Part shown: in pieces, positions 41,681 through 48,873 of the stretch
How the letters are laid out: each line of letters opens with the position of its first letter
Position numbering within the stretch: the first letter of the stretch is position 1
From: Pseudomonas silvicola
GTDB lineage: Bacteria; Pseudomonadota; Gammaproteobacteria; Pseudomonadales; Pseudomonadaceae
Assembly: GCF_026651855.1 (NCBI RefSeq)
Contig: NZ_CP093280.1
Location: forward strand, 5,850,501-5,914,500
Length of the DNA stretch: 64,000 bases
Direction of reading: 5' to 3'
Notes under the pieces: model-generated
Databases searched by the model: none
Seen by the model: the letters and a program-made list of their open reading frames with translations, nothing else
What the model was told of the DNA's origin: nothing
Made by a program: the position numbers and the translations under genes

Positions 41681-41881
41681 TCAGCCCGCGATATTTTGTT
41701 GGTCGTCCTGCATCAGCTCCTCAACGGCGCCGTTGGCAACTGCCCACTCAATGAGTTCGTACAGGTACGTCGCGTGCTGACGCCTGGACTTGTTTGCTGC
41801 TTTGCGAAGAATCCGGTCGAGCACAGGCTCGAAGCGGACCTTCACAGGGATGTCACGTTTTTGGCTGGGGTCCTGGTACAT
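41681..41881 (-). CDS. Small ribbon-helix-helix-like protein
   Basis: 66 aa: IPVKVRFEPVLDRILRKAANKSRRQHATYLYELIEWAVANGAVEEL, a short strand then two helices as in Arc/CopG repressors. Good SD (AAGGAG). Second gene after cro in the leftward operon; a regulator by pattern only. Confidence 0.6.
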   Translation of the reverse strand: MYQDPSQKRDIPVKVRFEPVLDRILRKAANKSRRQHATYLYELIEWAVANGAVEELMQDDQQNIAG

Positions 41882-41911
41882 GGGGCGTTGCTCCTTGTGG
41901 CTGTCGAAGGG

Positions 41912-42127
41912 TTAGGCAGCTGATTTAGTGGGTGGGAAGACGTCGTCGAGACCGCACAGCACGCCGAGCTGGTTCAGTGCGGCAACGATCTGGCGGGCTT
42001 CGCTCAGGCCAGGGTTGCGCAGTCCAGACTCGTAGTTCGCCAAGCGGGACTGATTCCAGCCGAGCGCCTTGCGCAGTGCTGCCTGGGTAACGCCAGCCCT
42101 CTCGCGGGCAGTTCGGACTTGATTCAT
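41912..42127 (-). CDS. Cro-like XRE repressor
   Basis: 71 aa from ATG 42127 (GGAGG 8 nt upstream). One HTH: RTARERAGVTQAALRKALGWNQSRLANYESGLRNPGLSEARQIVAALNQLG. Divergent from the CI gene across about 100 bp with palindromic operators, the classic lysis/lysogeny switch layout. First gene of the leftward early operon. Confidence 0.87.
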   Translation of the reverse strand: MNQVRTARERAGVTQAALRKALGWNQSRLANYESGLRNPGLSEARQIVAALNQLGVLCGLDDVFPPTKSAA

Positions 42128-42156
42128 ACGGTGTTCCTCCACGTTTGATCACAGGA

Positions 42157-42223
42157 TAAACACGCATCGTGTTAAACGCAAACACAATAAGTGAAAGCCA
42201 GATATTTCATTCCGTGATGAAAT
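42157..42223. promoter_or_regulatory. Immunity-region operators between cI and cro
   Basis: Three palindromes: TAAACACGCATCGTGTTA (42157-42174), GTGTTAAACGCAAACAC (42169-42185, sharing its left arm with the first) and ATTTCATTCCGTGATGAAAT (42204-42223, just before the cI start). The core CACGCATYGTGTT recurs at the 44.4-kb promoter. Confidence 0.7.
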
Positions 42224-42230
42224 CCCGCGC

Positions 42231-43073
42231 ATGAACGAATCATTAGGTCAGCGCATCAAGCGCTTGAGAAAGGCTGCGAAAATGTCCCAGGCCCAGCTTG
42301 CGGAGGCTTGCGGCTGGAAATCACAGTCCCGTGTGGGTAACTACGAGGCCGGCACGCGCGAGCCGATGCTCGCGGATATAGCAGAGATCGCCAAAGCTTT
42401 GGGTGTCGATGAGTCCGAGATCCTACTCGATCTGAGCAAGGTGATCACGAATACAGATTTGGGCGGCTTGACCTACGAACCTCCAAATCGGGATGCTGCG
42501 CCTACCAGGTCCGAGGATCTTGTTCGCGACATGCTCGCTAAATACGGGCGCGGCCTTCCTCAAGAGATACGTGACAAAATCGCGGCAGTGGCCACTTCAT
42601 CTGTCAGCAACGTTGTTGCCGTCGACTTCTCCCGCCCCGGCCAGGTCGGAGACGAGGTGTGGATTGCCCACTACGACGTCCGGGCGGCGATGGGTGGCGG
42701 CCAGGTGCCGCACGATTACCCGGAGATGCTCCAGGACATCCGCGTGAGCCCTAAGCATCTGCGCGAAATGGGTGTGGAGTTCAAAGAGCACTTCCACCTG
42801 AAAATGGTCACCGGCTGGGGCCAGTCGATGGCGCCCACGATCAAGCATCGCGACCCGCTGCTGGTGGACGTGAGTATCCGGGAATTCGTCGGGGACGGGA
42901 TCTACCTGTTCTCCCATGAGGATCTGCTGTACATCAAACGTCTGCAGAAGAAGGGCAAGGATCATTTCAAGATGATCTCGGACAACACTAACCACCCGCC
43001 GGAGGATATCCGGGTGGATGACACCTTCATCCAGGCAAGGGTGCTGCTGGTGTGGAATGCCCACTTGGTCTGA
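42231..43073 (+). CDS. CI-like repressor, XRE HTH + S24 peptidase
   Basis: 280 aa. N-terminal HTH (about 8-62: QRIKRLRKAAKMSQAQLAEACGW...SRVGNYEAGTREP), linker, C-terminal LexA/S24 domain with catalytic Ser in GWGQSMAPT (near 200) and Lys in LYIKRLQKK (near 235). It maintains lysogeny; RecA-stimulated self-cleavage is expected after DNA damage (family knowledge). A DUF3800 gene follows on the same strand. Confidence 0.93.
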   Translation: MNESLGQRIKRLRKAAKMSQAQLAEACGWKSQSRVGNYEAGTREPMLADIAEIAKALGVDESEILLDLSKVITNTDLGGLTYEPPNRDAAPTRSEDLVRDMLAKYGRGLPQEIRDKIAAVATSSVSNVVAVDFSRPGQVGDEVWIAHYDVRAAMGGGQVPHDYPEMLQDIRVSPKHLREMGVEFKEHFHLKMVTGWGQSMAPTIKHRDPLLVDVSIREFVGDGIYLFSHEDLLYIKRLQKKGKDHFKMISDNTNHPPEDIRVDDTFIQARVLLVWNAHLV

Positions 43074-43125
43074 GTCGGAAAGCGTAGTTCACAACTCTGT
43101 TTCTTGCGCCTGGGAGGCGCTCTGC

Positions 43126-43836
43126 ATGGCACGAAGCGAATGGGTGGTGTTTGTTGACGAAAGCGGCGATCACAGTCTCGAATCAATCGACGAGAACTAT
43201 CCGATATTCGCCCTGACTTTTTGCCTGATTCACAAGGACGAGTACATTGACTCGCTATCGCCGAAGGTCAATCGGCTGAAATTCGATTTATTTGGGCACG
43301 ATCACGTCGTTTTCCACGAGTCAGAAATAGTAAGAAAAAAGGGCAGATTTTCAAAGATGGGGAAGGAGGATAGAGAATCCCTCCTTGATCGTCTTTCAGA
43401 AATCATGGACGAAAGTGAGTTTCAGATTTTCGCCGTAATCATCGACAAAAAACGCCACAAGGTCCGGTACACCGAGCCGGAGCATCCTTACCATTTGGCA
43501 ATGCAGTTCGGGCTGGAAAGGATCTACAAGCACCTGGCAGGCATAGGCGAGCACCTCAAGGAGCTCCATTTTGTCTTTGAGGCACGGGGCGGAAAGGAGG
43601 ATGCCGATCTTGAGCTTGCATTCAGAAGGGTGTGTGACGGGGCAAACTGGGGCTCTCAGAAGTACCCATTTGAGATTTGTATCGCTGACAAAAAAACAAA
43701 TTCCGTAGGACTGCAGATTGCCGACTTAACGGCTCGCCCCATCGGACTGTCTGTGTTGCGCCCTGGGCAAGCAAACCGGGCTTACGAAATTCTGAGAAAG
43801 AAGATAGGCCGGTATGGCAAGAAGATTTTCCCTTAA
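43126..43836 (+). CDS. DUF3800 protein co-expressed with cI (candidate defence/moron gene)
   Basis: 236 aa from ATG 43126 (GGGAGG 8 nt upstream), 52 bp after cI. N-terminal VVFVDESGDHSLES is the DUF3800 acidic motif; GHDHVVFHESEIVRKKGRF, FQIFAVIIDK and C-terminal NSVGLQIADLTARP follow the pattern of this RNase H-like family. More A/T-rich than neighbours. As the only other gene readable with the repressor, it should be made in the lysogen, the profile of superinfection-exclusion genes. Activity unknown. Confidence 0.8.
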   Translation: MARSEWVVFVDESGDHSLESIDENYPIFALTFCLIHKDEYIDSLSPKVNRLKFDLFGHDHVVFHESEIVRKKGRFSKMGKEDRESLLDRLSEIMDESEFQIFAVIIDKKRHKVRYTEPEHPYHLAMQFGLERIYKHLAGIGEHLKELHFVFEARGGKEDADLELAFRRVCDGANWGSQKYPFEICIADKKTNSVGLQIADLTARPIGLSVLRPGQANRAYEILRKKIGRYGKKIFP

Positions 43837-43839
43837 GCC

Positions 43840-43878
43840 AAAAAGCGAAAGGCCCCTGAGCCAATGTCCCAGGGGCCT
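43840..43878 (-). terminator. Terminator for leftward DUF1654 transcript
   Basis: Stem AGGCCCCTG/CAGGGGCCT with TTTCGCTTTTT after it on the minus strand. Separates the 44-kb minus-strand gene from the convergent DUF3800/cI unit. 43879-44008 holds nothing else identified. Confidence 0.65.
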
Positions 43879-44008
43879 AGCGCCGGCCGCGTAGTCGCAA
43901 CCCATTTAGTTTTTCAGCTGACTGGAAAGTACCATGCTGGTACCTACCCGTGCTTATGAGACGATTAAAGCATCTGAGAAGTCACACGTACACATAAATC
44001 TGTGAATC

Positions 44009-44344
44009 TCAAAATGGTACAGCCTCCTCCTCTCTCGCCTCCCACAGATTCGCCTGGTCCTCGGCCACGGCCGCCGCCGTCGGCTCATCGCTTTCCTGGG
44101 CCTCCCACTTCACCGTCACCGTGCCGTCGTCATGGAAGGTTAGGTCGATGCCATCCGTGCTTGCCAGCACTTCCAAAATCCCATCCCAGTCTTCCTGGGC
44201 GTCCGTGTCGAGCTGGTGGATCGTCACCCAGCGCTGCACCTGCGCGACAGGGTGATTGATCATCGACGACACCCTCAGTCCCAGGCGCTCCCCACCCGTC
44301 ATTACCTGGCGAGCCTGCTGCCCTGTTTTGTTTTGCTTGGCCAT
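44009..44344 (-). CDS. DUF1654-type regulator
   Basis: 111 aa from ATG 44344. Core GLRVSSMINHPVAQVQRWVTIHQLDTDAQEDWDGILEVLASTDGIDLTFHDDGTVTVKWE is the DUF1654 pattern, seen mostly in Pseudomonas and its phages. Divergent from the rightward early operon across a 370-bp regulatory region, so probably an early control protein; its biochemical role is not established. Confidence 0.8.
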   Translation of the reverse strand: MAKQNKTGQQARQVMTGGERLGLRVSSMINHPVAQVQRWVTIHQLDTDAQEDWDGILEVLASTDGIDLTFHDDGTVTVKWEAQESDEPTAAAVAEDQANLWEAREEEAVPF

Positions 44345-44393
44345 GACACCCCCCTTTAACTGTACATCCATCCAGTAGTTGTAAAAGCATATA

Positions 44394-44479
44394 TCACGGC
44401 GCGTGAAAACAGAACTGGCACCCCCATGAAAAATAAAATCACATTTCGTGTTGACGAAATAAACACAATGCGTGATATT
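44394..44479 (+). promoter_or_regulatory. Repressed rightward early promoter with operators
   Basis: -35 TTGACG (44451-44456), 17-bp spacer, -10 GATATT (44474-44479). The spacer contains the minus-strand copy of CACGCATTGTGTT (44474-44462), the same core as in the cI/cro operators. Further palindromes TCACGGCGCGTGA (44394-44406) and ATTTCGTGTTGACGAAAT (44443-44460) overlap the promoter. CI/Cro control is the simplest reading. Confidence 0.65.
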
Positions 44480-44527
44480 TGAATCACGCCGAAGCAACAC
44501 ACCGGCCAGGGCCTCAACAGACCCGCC

Positions 44528-44540
44528 GCTCTTTAACAAC
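44528..44540 (+). promoter_or_regulatory. boxA-like antitermination signal
   Basis: CGCTCTTTAACAA on the plus strand, about 50 bp after the promoter and 174 bp before the first gene; nearly the rRNA/lambda boxA consensus (NusB-NusE binding). The rest of 44541-44713 is untranslated leader. Confidence 0.65.
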
Positions 44541-44713
44541 TCGCAGACAGACCCTGGTGCCATACGGCGTTTGAATTCAGGGAACAGTACGAAGCACAGC
44601 AGGCTTCCTTGCCCGACACGTCGGCTCGCCGGTTTGCTGGAGACACAAGATTTCCTCGATGACCTTGGGTGACAGGGTCATCTGGAAAATCAACCGCCCT
44701 GGAGGGCAACGCA

Positions 44714-44929
44714 ATGTTCAACATGGCAACCATGGCGGCTGACGAATGCCGCGAAGATGCACAGGGACGCCGCTGGAACCGCTGGGAAGCTCAGGCCGCC
44801 AAGATCCTTGGTCGCGAGATCGTCGACGGCTCGGATGACGACATGCTCCACGACCTGTACTGCGATGGCTGCACGCCGGCCGAAGCGGTCACCGAGCTGC
44901 ACGCGCAGTTGGCGCTGATCGCAGCCTAA
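44714..44929 (+). CDS. First gene of the rightward early operon, unknown
   Basis: 71 aa, GGAGGG 7 nt before ATG. Acidic: ADECREDAQGRRWNRWEAQAAKILGREIVDGSDDDMLHDLYCDGCTPAEAVTEL. No family recognised. Being promoter-proximal after boxA it should be among the earliest products. Confidence 0.65.
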   Translation: MFNMATMAADECREDAQGRRWNRWEAQAAKILGREIVDGSDDDMLHDLYCDGCTPAEAVTELHAQLALIAA

Positions 44930-44985
44930 CCCCTTCCCCCCTCCCTCCCTATACAGGGAGCTAGTAACCACCTGGAGGCAAGACG

Positions 44986-45156
44986 ATGGATCGGACGAGC
45001 GAGCAAATGTGCACTATCGAGCACTGCATCAGCATGGCTAAGACTTCCAAGTTCTACGCCATTCGAGCTAAGCGTCAGGGAACGCCCCGTGTGGCGGAAA
45101 CGTACATCCAGGAGCGAAAGCACTGGATGCAGCAGGCGCGGCATTACGCAGCCTGA
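44986..45156 (+). CDS. 56-aa early phage protein
   Basis: MDRTSEQMCTIEHCISMAKT..., Lys/Arg/Gln-rich, with KFYAIRAKRQGTPRVAETYI; GGAGG 7 nt before the ATG. Basic helical peptide of unknown role. Confidence 0.6.
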   Translation: MDRTSEQMCTIEHCISMAKTSKFYAIRAKRQGTPRVAETYIQERKHWMQQARHYAA

Positions 45157-45184
45157 CCAGCCCGTAGGCATTCGCAAGAGTGCC

Positions 45185-45248
45185 CATCGGTAGAGCGCCT
45201 CGAATCGTCCGGATCAAATGTCGTTACCGGCGAGACGCTCTACCGATG
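45185..45248 (+). other. Long perfect hairpin, candidate structured RNA
   Basis: CATCGGTAGAGCG (45185-45197) and CGCTCTACCGATG (45236-45248) are a perfect 13-bp inverted repeat. CTCG/CGAG and CCGG/CCGG can extend the stem inside. It lies in a 317-bp gap with no certain gene (45157-45473). No T-run follows, so it is not a simple terminator. Confidence 0.55.
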
Positions 45249-45334
45249 CGGATGAACATGACCCTAGTGATGATTGGGTCCGCCCCGGCAGTGGCGAGCA
45301 GCTCTATGCGGGTCTTCCGCGAAAACCGTCTTGA
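45218..45334 (+). CDS. Possible 38-aa ORF starting inside the hairpin
   Basis: MSLPARRSTDADEHDPSDDW, then VRPGSGEQLYAGLPRKPS. Acidic-then-basic composition looks coding, but the ribosome site is weak (GGA 5 nt upstream). If real, its ATG lies within the hairpin, which could gate translation. Low confidence. Confidence 0.25.
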   Translation: MSLPARRSTDADEHDPSDDWVRPGSGEQLYAGLPRKPS

Positions 45335-45473
45335 TGCCACGAGTTCATCAGTGGCCTTCTGCATCACCCCTTCCCCGAACCCTCCAGACAGCTCCCTCCC
45401 CGCGCCCAACGGCAACCAGCGGGACGAAGGTGGCTGTCTTGAGGGTTCTGATAACCAACCCACGGAGGTCGAC

Positions 45474-45728
45474 ATGGCCGCAACAGCGGAATACGCCTGC
45501 CAGCGCTGCAAGTGCCCATTCATTGCCCGGGTAGCCGACCGCAAGCGCGGCTGGGCCCGCTTCTGTTCCAAGTCGTGCAAGGCCAGCAGGCAAGAGCAGC
45601 GAACCGGCCAGCACGCTGCGTATCAGGCCAGAAAGGCGCACCGATCGGATGGCCACGAAGGTGGCGAGTTCAGCAACGCTCACTTGTTCAGCAATGAAGA
45701 CCACGACTGCAGCAAAACAGACGATTAA
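45474..45728 (+). CDS. Small zinc-finger-like protein
   Basis: 84 aa from ATG 45474 (GGAGG 5 nt upstream). CQRCKCPFIAR...GWARFCSKSCKASRQEQR gives a Cys4 treble-clef-like finger; C-terminus His/Asp-rich. Function unknown. Confidence 0.65.
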   Translation: MAATAEYACQRCKCPFIARVADRKRGWARFCSKSCKASRQEQRTGQHAAYQARKAHRSDGHEGGEFSNAHLFSNEDHDCSKTDD

Positions 45729-45743
45729 CTGAAGGAGGCCACC

Positions 45744-46151
45744 ATGGCAGCCCTGCTCAAACACATCCCTCAAGAAGAGGAAAGCTTTCTGGAGTCGCAA
45801 GCAGGCCAGGAATGGCTGGCAGAGGCTGCGGACGACCTCCTCCACCGGCGCAACGTTGAAGCGCCTAACGCCGTAGGCAAGCCAAAGGTGCTGGTCAGCT
45901 TCAACCGGCTGACCGAGGCCTTGGCCGAGCACAACGCCACCCAGCTCGACGCCGGTCGCTGCGTTGAGCAGATCCTCATTGCGATCATCGCGGTGGGCCC
46001 AGGCCATCCGCTGTTCACTCTGGCCGCCCGCGCCGTCGGCGGCGAGAGCGTGGTGCCGGACCTGGCCTACAACCTGGCCACGCCGCACGCCGACACCTAC
46101 CGCGACGCCGCCCGCGAGGCCGCACGCATTGAGCAGGAGTGCGGGTTTTGA
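45744..46151 (+). CDS. Early phage protein, unknown
   Basis: 135 aa, AAGGAGG before the ATG. Helical: EEESFLESQAGQEWLAEAADDLLHRRN, LVSFNRLTEALAEHNATQLDAGRCVEQIL. No family recognised. Start of a tightly overlapping chain (to 47293). Confidence 0.65.
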   Translation: MAALLKHIPQEEESFLESQAGQEWLAEAADDLLHRRNVEAPNAVGKPKVLVSFNRLTEALAEHNATQLDAGRCVEQILIAIIAVGPGHPLFTLAARAVGGESVVPDLAYNLATPHADTYRDAAREAARIEQECGF

Positions 46152-46357
46152 ACAGTCCAGCCAGCGTGCACGTGATGATCTCGCAGGCGCTGGATGATCT
46201 GGAGCGCCCGGACGCCCCGCGCTTCTACGAGGCCCACGTCGAGAAAATCATCATCAACGCGATGCAGGCCTTTGAGCCTCTCATCACCCTTGAAGAATTC
46301 CACTACTACAGCGCGCGCCTTCGGCGGATCTGCCAGCGGCGCAAGGAGGCGGCATGA
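46148..46357 (+). CDS. Early phage protein, unknown (TTG start)
   Basis: 69 aa from TTG 46148, overlapping the previous stop (TTTTGA) with AGGAG 8 nt upstream; a GTG at 46139 is the alternative. Residues SVHVMISQALDDLERPDAPRFYEAHVEKIIINAMQAFEPLITLEEFHYYSARLRRICQRR. Unknown. Confidence 0.6.
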   Translation: MNSPASVHVMISQALDDLERPDAPRFYEAHVEKIIINAMQAFEPLITLEEFHYYSARLRRICQRRKEAA

Positions 46358-46863
46358 GCATTGATTGGAGCAAGGCGCCGGAAGACGCGACCCACTATGA
46401 CGACCGGCAAGATCGCATGGGGGGCTTTATGCGACTCATGCAAGAATCGGACGAAATATGGATGTACTGGACAGACAGCGGATGGCAAAGGTATGGGGCC
46501 ATTGGGGATTACTGCTTAATGTCTGAGCGACCAAGGCCATGGACGGGCGAAGGCCTGCCGCCGGTTGGGACGGTGTGCGATTGGCAGCATCACCAAGCCC
46601 CACCAGCAGGCAACTCTGAATGGCATGTAGGCGATATCCGCTACATAAGTGATTGCACAGTGATCATTGGTGGAGAAGGTTGCGAGCATGTGCATCACCC
46701 GCGTAACTGCTCATTCCGTCCACTTCGTACCGCCGAGCAGATTGCGGCGGAAGAGAGAGATCGCGGCGTTGAGGAAATACGGCAGCTGCTGATCAGCGGT
46801 GCCAAAGGATCAATTGAGTCGGTCATCTACGACGCCGGCTACCGCAAGCAGGTGCAGCCATGA
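46354..46863 (+). CDS. Early phage protein, unknown
   Basis: 169 aa, AAGGAGG before the ATG, 4-bp overlap upstream. Trp/Tyr-rich N-terminal half (IDWSKAPEDATHYDD..., IWMYWTDSGWQRYG), then CEHVHHPRNCSFRPLRTAEQIAAEERDRGVEEIRQLL, a tail seen in many phage proteins of unknown role. Confidence 0.65.
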   Translation: MSIDWSKAPEDATHYDDRQDRMGGFMRLMQESDEIWMYWTDSGWQRYGAIGDYCLMSERPRPWTGEGLPPVGTVCDWQHHQAPPAGNSEWHVGDIRYISDCTVIIGGEGCEHVHHPRNCSFRPLRTAEQIAAEERDRGVEEIRQLLISGAKGSIESVIYDAGYRKQVQP

Positions 46864-47054
46864 CCCAGCCCATCGTGAAATCGCTGATTGACGAGCAGCT
46901 CGACGATATCGAGCGCCGCATCGCTATCCTGGGCTTCGGCCTGCCCTTCAACGAGGTCATTGGTCAGCCACGGGAAATGCTGGTGTGCGACCTGAAACGC
47001 CGCCTGGCCCCCAGCATGAAGGGCCGCCGGATTGCCGTGAGGGTTCGGCAATGA
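46860..47054 (+). CDS. Small early phage protein, unknown
   Basis: 64 aa. ATGA overlap with the previous gene. KSLIDEQLDDIERRIAILGFGLPFNEVIG..., C-terminus very basic (KGRRIAVRVRQ). Unknown. Confidence 0.6.
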   Translation: MTQPIVKSLIDEQLDDIERRIAILGFGLPFNEVIGQPREMLVCDLKRRLAPSMKGRRIAVRVRQ

Positions 47055-47293
47055 GCATGGTCTGCGGAAACTGCAACCAGGCCGGCATCCGCTGGATGGG
47101 ACCTTTCAGCAACTTGACCCACACCGAATGTCCGCACTGCGGCGGAACCAATTGCCAAGTAGTCGAACAGTCGGATGAGGTTGAGCCGGAGCTTGCCAAC
47201 TGCGGTTGTGGCGCACGCGGCGAGGTGAACTACGACGACGGGCATGAGCGGCGCTACTACTGCTACGGCAGCTTGCCGATGTGCTCGCCATGA
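47051..47293 (+). CDS. Zinc-ribbon-like small protein
   Basis: 80 aa. CGNCNQAGIRW, CPHCGGTNCQ, CGCGARG and YYCYG provide several CxxC-type metal sites. Overlaps both neighbours by 4 bp. Resembles small phage zinc-ribbon proteins; target unknown. Confidence 0.65.
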   Translation: MSMVCGNCNQAGIRWMGPFSNLTHTECPHCGGTNCQVVEQSDEVEPELANCGCGARGEVNYDDGHERRYYCYGSLPMCSP

Positions 47294-47406
47294 CCGCCCG
47301 CCAGCGCGCCAAGCGCATCGCCTTCTGGCGCGGCTCCTTCATCACCGTGACCCTGTGCACGCTCTGGCTGATTGCCAGCGCCTACGCAGACCGCGTTGCT
47401 TCGTGA
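47290..47406 (+). CDS. 38-aa membrane peptide
   Basis: MTARQRAKRIAFWRGSF, then one hydrophobic helix (ITVTLCTLWLIASAYA). ATG overlaps the previous stop. Basic N-terminus predicts N-in topology. Role unknown. Confidence 0.5.
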   Translation: MTARQRAKRIAFWRGSFITVTLCTLWLIASAYADRVAS

Positions 47407-47413
47407 GGTGACC

Positions 47414-47743
47414 ATGAGCAACGACAAAATGCGTGAAGAGTTCGAGGTCAAATTCCCGTTGCCTGCTGGCGTAGCCTGGAAAGACAGCATCGGGATGTAC
47501 GAGGTGGTAGACATTTGGAAGCTGGACAAGCCCGCCACTATCGGAATGTACAACTGGCTTTGGGAGGGTTGGCAGGCCTCCCGCGCCTTAATTGTGATAG
47601 AGCTGCCGCCTTCTCCAGAGGTGCCAGAAGATCCAGAAGACGCCATCGACGATAGCCATATGGACGCCTACCACTCAGCCGTACAGATGCGCAAAGACTG
47701 CTCCAAAGCAATTAAGGCCGCTGGCCTGAAGGTGAAGCCATGA
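47414..47743 (+). CDS. Early phage protein, unknown
   Basis: 109 aa from ATG 47414 (GAGGTGACC upstream). REEFEVKFPLPAGVAWKDSIGMYEV, YNWLWEGWQASRALIVIELPP; acidic middle. The W..GWQAS motif occurs in many phage early proteins of unknown function. Confidence 0.65.
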   Translation: MSNDKMREEFEVKFPLPAGVAWKDSIGMYEVVDIWKLDKPATIGMYNWLWEGWQASRALIVIELPPSPEVPEDPEDAIDDSHMDAYHSAVQMRKDCSKAIKAAGLKVKP

Positions 47744-47784
47744 TCGCCCTCCTCTGGTTCTGCTACGCCTACAACGTCAAGTAA
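47740..47784 (+). CDS. Possible 14-aa peptide
   Basis: MIALLWFCYAYNVK; ATG overlaps the previous stop (ATGA). Hydrophobic. Could be a leader-like peptide or chance. Confidence 0.25.
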   Translation: MIALLWFCYAYNVK

Positions 47785-47839
47785 CCCCCTTCCCTTATCT
47801 ATCGCAGCGCCCCGGTGACGGCATGGCGCAGGAGCAATC

Positions 47840-48139
47840 ATGTCTGAGAAAAAGCACACCCCAGGCCCCTGGGTAGCCCGCTTAGTTGGCGGCCACGGCT
47901 TCGCCGGTCAGACCGGCTACGCCATCGACTACAACTCCGACCAAGAGCAGGTGGTCGACTTCGTTTACGAAGAGGCAGATGCGCACCTGATCGCCGCGGC
48001 GCCTGATCTTCTTGCGGCCTTGAAATACGCGGTTGATGCGTTGGCGCACTGTGCGGCGGACAAGGGCTACCAAGGCATGCAGACCAAGGCCGTACGCCAG
48101 GCAAGTGCAGCCCTGGAGAAAGCAGGAGGCAACTCATGA
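47840..48139 (+). CDS. HTPGPW-type small phage protein
   Basis: 99 aa, AGGAG 5 nt before ATG. N-terminal KKHTPGPW...AIDYNSD and EEADAHLIAAAPDLLAALKYAVDAL are the usual start and end of this very common phage family. Function unknown; always in early operons near recombination genes. Confidence 0.7.
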   Translation: MSEKKHTPGPWVARLVGGHGFAGQTGYAIDYNSDQEQVVDFVYEEADAHLIAAAPDLLAALKYAVDALAHCAADKGYQGMQTKAVRQASAALEKAGGNS

Positions 48140-48873
48140 ACAACGCATCGAACAACCTGGCCATCTGGGACCAGGTCGAAAAGACCGACACCCGTTTCAC
48201 CAAAAAGGCCAAGGTCGGCGGCCAGGAGATCACCAGCCTTAACGGCACCGCGATGATCATGAAGGCCACCGAGGTGTTCGGCCCGGTGGGTATCGGCTTC
48301 GGCTGGAAGGTGACCGAGGAGCGCTTCGACAAGGGCGCCGAGATGTTCAGCGGCGAAGGCGACAAGCGCGTCAGCCTGGGCTTCGAACTGCACCACACCG
48401 TCAAGATCCTGTTCTGGTTCAAGCACGGTGGCGAGCGCGGCGAACTGGAGCAGTACGGGTGCACGCCCTACCTCTACAAATCGAAGTACGGCACAACCAC
48501 TGACGGCGAGGCGCCGAAAAAGTCCCTCACCGACGCCATCAAGAAGTCCCTGTCGATGCTCGGCTTCAGCGCCGACGTTTTCCTGGGCATGCACGACGAC
48601 CGTGACTACGTTGAGCAGTTGAAGGAGGAGCAGGCAATCGAACAGGCCGTGGACAAAGAAGCCGAGATTGCACGCCAGCAGGAGGAGCGCCTGGCCTTCA
48701 TCAAGTCCGTAATCGAGACCATGCAGAAGGCTCAGTCGCTGCAAGAACTCAAGAAGCTGCACGATCATGCAGTTCGCCAGCTCAATGCCCGCAAGGATGA
48801 GAATGCCGTCAAGCGTGTGGCCAAGGAGCTGAAAGACCTGACGCCCAAGTTCAGACAGGAGGCCGCAGCATGA
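48136..48873 (+). CDS. Putative single-strand annealing protein (Rad52/Erf-like)
   Basis: 245 aa. Middle EAPKKSLTDAIKKSLSMLGFSADVFLGMHDD resembles the conserved T(D)A.K.....G helix of Rad52/Sak/Erf annealases; N-terminal LNGTAMIMKATEVFGPVGIGFGWKV fits the beta-rich core. C-terminus Lys/Glu-rich coiled coil. Followed with a 4-bp overlap by a Gp157-type gene, a common pairing. Assignment tentative. Confidence 0.65.
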   Translation: MNNASNNLAIWDQVEKTDTRFTKKAKVGGQEITSLNGTAMIMKATEVFGPVGIGFGWKVTEERFDKGAEMFSGEGDKRVSLGFELHHTVKILFWFKHGGERGELEQYGCTPYLYKSKYGTTTDGEAPKKSLTDAIKKSLSMLGFSADVFLGMHDDRDYVEQLKEEQAIEQAVDKEAEIARQQEERLAFIKSVIETMQKAQSLQELKKLHDHAVRQLNARKDENAVKRVAKELKDLTPKFRQEAAA

